Assembly (NCBI GenBank): GCA_964605145.1
Contig: CAZSBG010000115.1
Span: 1-20,132, forward strand
DNA from: CAZSBG01 sp964605145
GTDB taxonomy: Bacteria > Zhuqueibacterota > Zhuqueibacteria > Thermofontimicrobiales > Thermofontimicrobiaceae
Length of the DNA: 20,132 bases
Direction: 5' to 3'
A program made the position numbers and the translations under genes. A model generated the notes under the pieces. That model saw only the letters and a program-made list of their open reading frames with translations, was not told the DNA's origin and did not search any database. The stretch's first letter is position 1; every line of letters starts with the position of its first letter. Shown in pieces: positions 1 through 5,627 of the stretch.

Positions 1-209
1 AATAATCAAATAATTGAATCAATTTTATTATAATTACATGAATAATTCAGGTTAAGTTTCATCAATATAAACAATTATTTTCTCAAAATCAATTTTTATT
101 TGAATTGAAAATGTGAAGCCCAACTCCCAATTCAAAAGTGGTAATAACAATAAAACCACAGCGAATCACTGTGGTTTTACTGAAATTCGGTTTTTTGTAC
201 CAAACTTGA
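1..209. other. AT-rich non-coding left edge
   Basis: This stretch is strongly AT-rich and I see no coding potential in it. The only clear structure is the hairpin listed separately at 151-179, just past the stop codon of the minus-strand gene. The window edge cuts off whatever lies further left. Confidence 0.5.
151..179 (-). terminator. Hairpin terminator after the secreted sorting-signal protein
   Basis: An 11-bp perfect inverted repeat (TAAAACCACAG at 151-161 and CTGTGGTTTTA at 169-179) with a 7-nt loop lies about 30 bp beyond the stop codon at 210. Read on the minus strand, the second arm ends in TTTTA and is followed by TTGTTATT, which resembles a short U-tract. The position and shape fit an intrinsic terminator for the gene to its right. 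The stem is only moderately GC-rich, so termination efficiency is uncertain. Confidence 0.65.
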
Positions 210-2180
210 TTATCTTAAAATTAACATTTTTCGGGCTTCGATAAAATCACCGGCTTTAAGACGGTATATATACGTGCCTGCTGCTACATTCCAGCCGCGA
301 GAATCTTTACCATCCCATAAAACCTGATAGTAACCCACTCCCTGTTCCTTTTGCACCAGTGTTCTGATTTCATTGCCCAATACATTGAATATTTTCAACT
401 CCACGGATACCGGCGAACTTATTTCCGGAATTTGATAACGAATCAATGTTTTCGGATTGAAAGGATTGGGAAAATTCTGCTTCAGTTGGAACGTTTCCGG
501 CAATTCGGCAAATTTGCCATTGAATCCCGATTGCTGAATGAATACTTCCAGCACCTGGGAATAGGCAAAGCCGCCATCAAAATCGATTTGCTTCAATCTG
601 AAATTATAGGTCCCAAGTTGAACAGTGCTATCGGCAAACGCATACGATTGCGGCGATGTCGTTGTTCCAGCCCCGCTGACAAATCCTATTTTATTCCAAT
701 CCGGCTGCTCAGCTATCTTTCGCTCGATTTCGAAGCCATAGTTATTGCTTTCCGATGCTGTAGTCCAGTTCAATTCCACAAAGTTGAATTCATTAACCTG
801 GGCCGTAAAACTTGTCAATTCCACCGGCAGAAATTGTTTGGGATTAATTTCCACCAATAACGGGGATTCAAAATTTTTCGCCAGAGAATCGCCGGTCTGG
901 GGATCGATATTGCCCGGCAGGCAAAACGACTTGTAGGCGAAACGCAAATTGCCCACAATCTTCGATTCCGTGCTTTGAACAAGAATGCCGGATTCTCCGT
1001 ATCGTCTGAAATCACCGGTATCGAATTCTTCTGTTGTCAGGGTCGAATCATCTTCGAAATAAACCGAATGCTCCTCGCCGAGGGAATCAAGCTGGAACAG
1101 AAACGCGAACGTACCCTGATCTCCAGTCGATAAAAACCAGTTGATTTCGTTCAGATCCAGTGTGTCATCAAAAATTGTCGAATCAGGATCCGGTTCACCA
1201 TCAATGACAATTCCCGTGGTATTGTATGGATTATAAAATTTCATTCCAACAGCATGCTCATTCAAATCAAACGACTGCTTGATATAATCCACCGAGTCTT
1301 TCTCCTGCACATTGAACGATACGCCGCCGGATTCCATGGAATACGGATAATATTGCAGAGGCAGTGAAAAATCCTTTGCTTCCATGCCTTCAATGGCAAC
1401 CGTCCATTTTACCTGGCGCAATACTCTTACCGGGCCATCCTTATAAATGACTTCAGGAGGAAATTCCTGTAAAAAATTCTCCCGAATTGTTACCGGCAAC
1501 GTGATTTCAGCGCCGCCCAAATTGATGTGCAGCATCAGGTCGACGTGCAATTTTTGCCTGTCCAAAATATCCTGGCCGGAACCGCCAAACTCCATGGGGA
1601 TAACCAGTGAATCTGGAATTCCCTGCGAGTGCCCCTCTGCGTAACTTGTTCCCTGCACGATATCCGCGCCCGGATCTTCAGGATCGCTGCTCGGCACATA
1701 GCTGATGTAATCATGCATTGACGGATCCAACGCCAACGTCGCGGAGCGGTAAATATACACCCAGGCCTGACCATAATTGTTTATCGTATCCGTAATCGCG
1801 ACTTCAAATCGGCCATACTGCCTTGAATCCACATCATCGATCCAGATCAGGTCCGAGGCAAAATCTCCCATATCTCGCGCCATAAAAACAATTTCTTCGG
1901 TCGAATCCAAATTACCATCATTTTCAGAATAGAGATGATTTTCCTGGTCGAGCGCCTCATCGATCTGGAACGGAATTTGAGACCAGCTATTTTCTGAAGC
2001 ATCATAGCGATAGACAAATATTTCTTCAATGGGTACATCGATGAGGTCGGGAAACATTTCCCCCGTTAAGATGATTGGTTCGTAGTCGCGCGTGTTTTTC
2101 CAGCGCCCGGTTTGAGCCTCGGCCACAGAAAAAGCCAGGGCAAAAATCAATACCAGGTAGAACAATTTTTTCGATTCCAT
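210..2180 (-). CDS. Secreted protein with FlgD-like C-terminal sorting domain
   Basis: The 656-residue product starts with a signal peptide: KK at residues 4-5, a hydrophobic stretch to about residue 20, and a likely cleavage near AEAQ. The start is backed by AAGGAGG just upstream of the ATG. Residues about 25-450 have no domain I recognise; they are rich in D, E and aromatic residues as in extracellular beta proteins. From 'LPVELTSF' near residue 455 to about 550 is a fibronectin-III-like module common in FCB-group surface proteins. The last 100 residues hold 'NFPNPFNP' and 'NVAAGTYIYRL', hallmarks of the FlgD-Ig-like or T9SS type A sorting domain. Such domains send proteins through the outer membrane to the cell surface or medium in this group. 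The module assignment rests on recognised motifs; the export route is inferred. The gene stands alone, with a hairpin terminator after it. Specific function is unknown. Confidence 0.9.
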   Translation of the reverse strand: MESKKLFYLVLIFALAFSVAEAQTGRWKNTRDYEPIILTGEMFPDLIDVPIEEIFVYRYDASENSWSQIPFQIDEALDQENHLYSENDGNLDSTEEIVFMARDMGDFASDLIWIDDVDSRQYGRFEVAITDTINNYGQAWVYIYRSATLALDPSMHDYISYVPSSDPEDPGADIVQGTSYAEGHSQGIPDSLVIPMEFGGSGQDILDRQKLHVDLMLHINLGGAEITLPVTIRENFLQEFPPEVIYKDGPVRVLRQVKWTVAIEGMEAKDFSLPLQYYPYSMESGGVSFNVQEKDSVDYIKQSFDLNEHAVGMKFYNPYNTTGIVIDGEPDPDSTIFDDTLDLNEINWFLSTGDQGTFAFLFQLDSLGEEHSVYFEDDSTLTTEEFDTGDFRRYGESGILVQSTESKIVGNLRFAYKSFCLPGNIDPQTGDSLAKNFESPLLVEINPKQFLPVELTSFTAQVNEFNFVELNWTTASESNNYGFEIERKIAEQPDWNKIGFVSGAGTTTSPQSYAFADSTVQLGTYNFRLKQIDFDGGFAYSQVLEVFIQQSGFNGKFAELPETFQLKQNFPNPFNPKTLIRYQIPEISSPVSVELKIFNVLGNEIRTLVQKEQGVGYYQVLWDGKDSRGWNVAAGTYIYRLKAGDFIEARKMLILR

Positions 2181-2721
2181 GTTGCGCCTCCTTGAAGCAT
2201 GTTAGGTGAAAAATTATCTCCTTCCCTCCCCAAAAGCGTCCCCAACATGATTTGACAAATTTGTGTCCAATCAATCATTCTGTTACTAATCAATTCAACA
2301 ACAAATGTAATAATATTAATGGAATGGCATCGTGTTTTCAGTCACAAAGTTTGTAAATATCAAATTCCTTATGAATTATGACATACAGAAACAGGTTATT
2401 TCAACTTTATTTACAATCATGAATGAACAAACTTGCACGAACTGATAAGTTCTTAACAGACTTAGCACATTACAATTCCTTTATAACAATTTAATGAATT
2501 TTTTTAAAATAGCAAGAATTTTTTTGTGTGAAAATACTTTTTTCGAATTGTGTGGATTTAAGTTATCATGCCTTAATACCGAATCAATCTTTTGTACAAC
2601 AAAAAGATGGATTGGGGAAGACGCTATTAGCGTTGGCAGATCCATCACTTAATGTTAATTCGGAAATAATTTTGGGGACATGAAAGATTGATCGATGCGG
2701 GGCGATATTTGTAAGATAGGT
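2181..2721. other. Intergenic region, 541 bp, with small palindromes
   Basis: No convincing gene. This AT-rich stretch lies between two minus-strand genes, so it should hold the promoter of the secreted protein and the end of the thioredoxin transcript, but I could not pick a clear -35/-10 pair. Two small dyads stand out: a 13-bp palindrome ACGCTATTAGCGT at 2621-2633, and an imperfect hairpin at about 2585-2612 (ATCTTTTGT facing ACAAAAAGAT). Either could help end the thioredoxin transcript coming from the right, but neither has a proper T-tract. Confidence 0.4.
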
Positions 2722-3279
2722 TTAAATTAAGTCCTGAATCACTGATGTTAATTTGTACTTCAACTTTTCGGAATACCCTGCACTTTTCCAAACCAGTGTA
2801 CCGTCTTTACCGATCACGAATAAACTCGGCAAACTGGTTACACCATAATTTTTCGCCACCATACCGTATTTATCCAACAAAATAAGCCCCGGATAATCTT
2901 TATCTCTCAAAAATTGCTCCACCTTTGTTTTATCCTCTTTCAAATTAATCAACAGCAATTGGATGTCTTTATCTGAAAATTCGGTCAGCACTGTTTTCAA
3001 TTCGGAGATTTCTTTGTGACAGGGCTTGCACCAACTGGCAAAAAAGCTAACGATCACCACATGCTGCTTTTTATCTTTTATCGGGGGACGAAGCTTCCCG
3101 CAAAAATCGCGGAGATAAACATAATCGTTTTCGAGGGATTTGAGGGCGAAAGTGGGAGCGGGCTCGTTAATTTTTAGTTTTATTTCTTGAGAAAATACAA
3201 ACGAAGTAGTGAAAAATAATGATAAAATTGAATAAATCGTGAGTACGCATCTAAATTTTTTCAGATTTACCAATAACAC
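2722..3279 (-). CDS. TlpA-like thioredoxin, exported
   Basis: A thioredoxin-fold disulfide reductase of the TlpA/AhpC-TSA type, expected to act outside the cytoplasmic membrane. From the GTG start at 3279 it is 185 residues. A hydrophobic signal or anchor segment covers about residues 12-30 and ends in SFVFSQ. The redox motif WCKPC is at Cys84 and Cys87, within FFASWCKPC, and the cis-proline loop TSLP is at about residue 151. The reading frame stays open to a TTG at 3333. I prefer GTG 3279 because GAGG sits 5 nt upstream and the signal peptide is then normal length, while the TTG has no ribosome binding site. TlpA proteins usually reduce apocytochromes or other exported thiol proteins; the substrate here cannot be told from context. 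The upstream spacer is filled by a palindromic element (3349-3517). Confidence 0.85.
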   Translation of the reverse strand: MLLVNLKKFRCVLTIYSILSLFFTTSFVFSQEIKLKINEPAPTFALKSLENDYVYLRDFCGKLRPPIKDKKQHVVIVSFFASWCKPCHKEISELKTVLTEFSDKDIQLLLINLKEDKTKVEQFLRDKDYPGLILLDKYGMVAKNYGVTSLPSLFVIGKDGTLVWKSAGYSEKLKYKLTSVIQDLI

Positions 3280-3348
3280 AAAAACCTCTATTTTGAAATT
3301 AGAACTCCTGACTTTTTGAAATAATATCAACAATTTTAATAAAATAGC

Positions 3349-3517
3349 TAATACTACTTAGTCAGATTATCCTTTTTCTGTCATTCCTGCGCGTTTTTTG
3401 CAGGAATCTCATTCTATATCGCGAGGAGATTCCCGCTAAAAACATGCGGGAATGACAACAATAGGGAAATATTGCCTTGCATTTTGAACCCATTTTTAAT
3501 TTGACTATGTAGTACTA
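3349..3517. repeat. Nested palindromic MITE-like element
   Basis: Imperfect terminal inverted repeats of 21 bp (3349-3369 and 3497-3517, 18 of 21 matching) enclose an inner unit at 3380-3456 that begins GTCATTCC and ends GGAATGAC. The inner unit folds into two hairpins: ATTCCTGC (3383-3390) with GCAGGAAT (3400-3407), and ATTCCCGC (3429-3436) with GCGGGAAT (3446-3453). There is no coding sequence inside. The architecture resembles a non-autonomous miniature element or a REP-like palindromic repeat. Its right arm overlaps the stop codon of the addiction-module antitoxin gene at 3515-3517. Mobility is inferred from structure only; no target duplication is obvious. Confidence 0.6.
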
Positions 3518-3736
3518 ATTGAGATATTTTTTCAACTTTTTCATCACTTCATCATAAGACAATGCTTTTAATTTTCCATCTCTGTAAGCATCATACCTTT
3601 TTTCGGACTCATCAACCCACTTTTTTTGAACTTCATAATCGGGCTTGTCCAGGCTCTCAAGTATCAATTCGACCAAATGAATTCTTTCCTTTGCTTTTAG
3701 GCTTAAAACTTGCTGTTGAAGTGTTTTATTTACCAT
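3515..3736 (-). CDS. Addiction-module antitoxin (TIGR02574 / Unstab_antitox type), toxin missing
   Basis: A 73-residue protein with the 'LSLKAKERIHLVELILESLD' pattern of the putative addiction-module component family (Pfam Unstab_antitox), followed by an acidic KKWVDESEKRYDAYRDGK segment. Full-length members look just like this, so the gene seems intact. The family normally lies directly upstream of a RelE/ParE-like toxin gene. Here the next 180 bp downstream hold only a palindromic element and then a thioredoxin gene, so the partner toxin is absent. The stop codon TAG (3515-3517) lies inside the element's terminal repeat. GGAG lies 11 nt before the ATG, a longish spacing. It follows the small acidic protein gene by about 30 bp and may be cotranscribed with the upstream toxin-antitoxin pair. 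Confidence 0.75.
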   Translation of the reverse strand: MVNKTLQQQVLSLKAKERIHLVELILESLDKPDYEVQKKWVDESEKRYDAYRDGKLKALSYDEVMKKLKKYLN

Positions 3737-3767
3737 GATATGATAATCTCCAAATAAATAAAATCAA

Positions 3768-3944
3768 TTATTTCCCGAAACATTCAATTTCCTCGAATCT
3801 CTGCTTCCAATCATTATAGGAATTATAACTTGCTTCCCATTCAATAAAATCGTCCCACTCATCAAATTTTTCTTCATTTTTTGAATTGAATCTTTGTTTA
3901 AATTGTTGAAGTGAAATGTTATATTTTTTTTCGAATGGAAGCAT
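3768..3944 (-). CDS. Small acidic protein, possible antitoxin-like component
   Basis: A short protein of 58 residues from the ATG at 3944, or 68 from a TTG at 3974. It is highly charged, with the segment FDEWDDFIEWEASYNSY near its centre and FEKKYNISLQQFKQRF near its start. I recall similar small proteins with 'FEKKYG..FEEF' and 'DDYIEW' patterns beside toxin-like genes in archaea and bacteria, but I cannot name a family with confidence. It lies between a PIN toxin and an addiction-module antitoxin on the same strand, so a role in a toxin-antitoxin module is plausible. Neither start has a clear ribosome binding site. A rival frame starting at 3970 gives a lysine-rich, less protein-like product and is probably a shadow. 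Confidence 0.5.
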   Translation of the reverse strand: MLPFEKKYNISLQQFKQRFNSKNEEKFDEWDDFIEWEASYNSYNDWKQRFEEIECFGK

Positions 3945-4005
3945 TTTACTTTTGCAACTAATTTTTTCATTCAAATCTTCGACATAATTAAAAGTCGCAC
4001 CAAAA

Positions 4006-4392
4006 TCACCATATTACTTTAACCGGATACTTTTTAAAAATATTATCTTTACTTAACAGAACCAAATTCTCCTTTTTGGTCTGCGCGATTAATAGCCTGT
4101 CAAATGGATCCTTATGGTTTAATGGCAATTTATCTAAAGCCAATGTGTGTTCTAAATTAATAGGCAAAATTTTTAAATCATTTATCTGTTGTTGATTTTT
4201 AAGGAGTTTTCTGAGCGGCATGTCTAGTTTCAACTTGCCTAACTGAAGTTTTATTTGCATTTCCCAAACACTGACAACACTTAAAAATAAAATATTCGAA
4301 CGATCTTCACATAAAGTGAGTACACGTTTTGAGAGATTTTCAGGAGCGCTATCCCACCAAATAAAGGTATGTGTGTCTAACAAAAGCTTCAT
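4006..4392 (-). CDS. PIN-domain toxin, VapC-like
   Basis: A 128-residue PIN-domain ribonuclease, the usual length for a VapC-like toxin. The four acidic metal-binding positions of the fold are visible: Asp6 in LLLDTHTFIWW, Glu44 in SVWEMQIK, Asp98 in KDPFDRLLIAQ and Asp116 in LLSKDN. The 'DTHTFIWW' and 'DPFDRLLIAQA'-like motifs belong to the subgroup paired with Phd/YefM antitoxins. Free toxin of this family cleaves RNA, often tRNA or rRNA; the target here is unknown. The gene overlaps its antitoxin by 4 bp (4389-4392), the classic translational coupling of such pairs. All catalytic residues are present, so it looks functional. Confidence 0.9.
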   Translation of the reverse strand: MKLLLDTHTFIWWDSAPENLSKRVLTLCEDRSNILFLSVVSVWEMQIKLQLGKLKLDMPLRKLLKNQQQINDLKILPINLEHTLALDKLPLNHKDPFDRLLIAQTKKENLVLLSKDNIFKKYPVKVIW

Positions 4393-4625
4393 TCTGCTCC
4401 TAACCAGAAATCATCAGATAATGGTTTATCAAAATCCTCACTTGTCCAGATTTTACTTTTATTTAGACCCGCGACACGCGGCTTTTGAGAGGACGATATC
4501 GGTATTAAACGTGCTACTTGCTTATCTTTCTCAACAATAATAACTTCGTTGCCTTGTAAAGTGAATTTTAATAATTCAGAGAATTTCTTTCTGGCATCAT
4601 CGATAGCTACAGTCTTCGTTGTCAT
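4389..4625 (-). CDS. Phd/YefM-family antitoxin
   Basis: A 78-residue antitoxin from the ATG at 4625. The N-terminal half has the Phd/YefM DNA-binding pattern: VAIDDARKKFSELL, then GNEVIIVEKDKQVARLIPI. The C-terminal tail (about residues 50-78, ending DDFWLGAE) should wrap the PIN toxin encoded just downstream. The frame is open to a GTG at 4634, but GGGTGA placed 6-9 nt before ATG 4625 acts as a good ribosome binding site, so I prefer ATG. Proteins of this family usually repress their own promoter, alone or with the toxin; a strong promoter is visible at 4677-4705. Confidence 0.88.
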   Translation of the reverse strand: MTTKTVAIDDARKKFSELLKFTLQGNEVIIVEKDKQVARLIPISSSQKPRVAGLNKSKIWTSEDFDKPLSDDFWLGAE

Positions 4626-4676
4626 GTTTATCACCCAAACTTTTGTATTTGATATGTAGATGTTGATTAAGAATTT

Positions 4677-4705
4677 AAATTACTAAAAACAAAAATAAAT
4701 GTCAA
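4677..4705 (-). promoter_or_regulatory. Sigma-70-type promoter of the Phd/PIN operon
   Basis: On the minus strand TTGACA (4700-4705) is followed by a 17-bp spacer and TAATTT (4677-4682). The -35 box is a perfect consensus and the -10 box keeps the key TA...T positions. It lies about 50 bp before the antitoxin start codon. Autoregulation by the antitoxin is expected from the family, but I did not find a clean operator palindrome here. Confidence 0.65.
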
Positions 4706-4789
4706 GTGTTTTCACCTATTTTTTGAAAACTGCTAAGGTATTTCTTTGATGCTGTATTTTTTATCCAATTGCGGCTATATCAAAACTCT

Positions 4790-4855
4790 GTTCGTAGTAA
4801 TGACTTCAGTCATTTATTTCCCCTCCATTCAACGAATAAATTCGCTACTACAAAC
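4790..4855. repeat. Two-hairpin palindromic repeat
   Basis: Outer arms GTTCGTAGTA (4790-4799) and TACTACAAAC (4846-4855) pair at 9 of 10 positions. Inside are two compact hairpins: AATGACT/AGTCATT (4799-4814, 2-nt loop) and CGAAT/ATTCG (4833-4844, 2-nt loop). There is no coding content. The layout of outer arms around two hairpins matches the element at 3349-3517, though the sequence differs. Confidence 0.55.
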
Positions 4856-4896
4856 AAATTTTATTTTCAATTTTTCGTCCTATCTTTTTGCACCGG

Positions 4897-4964
4897 CACC
4901 CAGATTCATCGGGTGGATTATTCGCAGGGCAAGGCGTTCAACTTCGTTACTAACCTTGCCCTGC
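4897..4964. repeat. Paired hairpins downstream of the DGR-like repeat
   Basis: Two hairpins lie side by side. The first joins CACCC plus GAT (4897-4905, one bulged A) to ATC plus GGGTG (4908-4915). The second is an 11-bp perfect stem, GCAGGGCAAGG (4924-4934) with CCTTGCCCTGC (4954-4964), loop 19 nt. On the plus strand the second is followed by a T-rich run and so resembles a terminator, but no plus-strand gene leads into it. On the minus strand it lies about 115 nt beyond the end of the DGR-like repeat. Confidence 0.5.
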
Positions 4965-5078
4965 ATTTTTCTCTTTTTGGCCTCGCGGCACAGGAATAAC
5001 TCCGGATGGATTCACCGTAAACACACTCCGAATGATTCTCTCATTCGGACTCTGGCTTCTATCATTTAATGAATATTG

Positions 5079-5195
5079 GACAACGCGAAACCCGTTATTG
5101 TTGTTACTATTGTCAGGATTGTTCCTGTTGCGGTTGGCAACACGGCAGTTGTTTGCATTGTTGTTCCACGAGCCGCCGCGCAAAACTCGCCAGCT
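5079..5195 (-). other. DGR template-repeat-like sequence (FGE/SUMF1 lectin-fold type), no reverse transcriptase
   Basis: Read on the minus strand this 117-bp stretch encodes SWRVLRGGSW, then a run in which 14 of 24 residues are Asn (mainly AAC, some AAT), then GFRVV. RGGSW and GFRVV are the ends of the C-terminal variable region of formylglycine-generating-enzyme-like proteins, a common DGR target. The clusters of AAC codons are what a DGR template repeat looks like, because adenines there become random bases in the target copy. It is not an intact gene: an in-frame TGA lies near 5282, no good start codon follows, and the residues before SWRV do not look like the family. No reverse transcriptase, Avd protein or target gene is in the window. 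Known: how such repeats work. Inferred: that this is a template repeat or a relic of one, rather than a broken FGE gene. Confidence 0.6.
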
Positions 5196-5334
5196 TTTTC
5201 GGTTTATCCCTTTTCTGTTTTTATCCAGCCACCTAACATCCTGCCAATTTCTTTGATTAAATCTGCTCTTATTATGAAAAGATCAAACCTGATGCCATTC
5301 GTTTTTTGTAGATTCTAAAATTAGGACGTTGAAA

Positions 5335-5590
5335 ACCTTATTTTATAATTAATTTTAAACCTTAGTTAGTTGTGCTCTCTTTCATAATTACGACGACATA
5401 TTTTTTATAAAATAGCCATCTGGTTAAACCTTATTTTAGTCTTTTAGACCTTAGTAGAAAATATTTTCTCCATGCCTTAACCTTATTACCTTAGTTTCAG
5501 TCGGCGGGAAATACGCACCCATTCAATAAGGTAATAAGGTTTCAGGCTGGGGGGCATTGCTTTGCTACTAAGGTCAATAAGGTTTTTGGT
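5335..5590. repeat. Cluster of ACCTTA / TAAGGT words with a 15-bp inverted repeat
   Basis: The hexamer ACCTTA and its complement TAAGGT (or near forms) recur many times in this AT-rich spacer. A perfect 15-bp inverted repeat, AACCTTATTACCTTA (5479-5493) and TAAGGTAATAAGGTT (5527-5541), encloses a 33-nt spacer. No open frame with gene-like composition is present. It might be a repeat family, an iteron-like protein-binding array or decayed DNA; the sequence alone does not decide. Confidence 0.45.
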
Positions 5591-5627
5591 TCGTGGTTGA
5601 GTCAGTTGAGTCGTTAAGTAAGTTGAG
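5591..5627. repeat. Short degenerate tandem repeat at the 3' end of the first STAND gene
   Basis: Repeats of GTTGAGTCA-like and TTAAGTAAG-like words run through the stop codon of the STAND gene and into its 3' flank. A 31-nt segment at 5622-5652 matches 10365-10395 near the other STAND gene at 29 of 31 positions, so the duplication includes this flank. Confidence 0.45.

Noticed and set aside
2582..2633. Terminator for the TlpA-like gene
   Set aside because: The small palindromes lie about 90-140 bp past the stop and lack a T-tract, so I described them only as part of the spacer.
3764..3970. Lysine-rich 68-residue frame overlapping the small acidic protein
   Set aside because: It overlaps almost fully with the more protein-like acidic frame and resembles an AT-rich shadow.
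4950..5183. A 77-residue FGE-like protein starting at TTG 5183
   Set aside because: The start falls in the middle of the RGGSW motif with no ribosome binding site, and the tail after GFRVV is not family-like. A template repeat or gene fragment explains it better.
4746..5256. Plus-strand open frames opposite the DGR-like repeat and hairpins
   Set aside because: They have no ribosome binding site and no family resemblance, and their residues come from palindromes and from the complement of the Asn-codon run.
4640..5600. A reverse transcriptase or Avd gene for the DGR-like repeat
   Set aside because: I looked for one in all frames of this region and the neighbouring genes and saw no open frame long enough and no YxDD-like motif.
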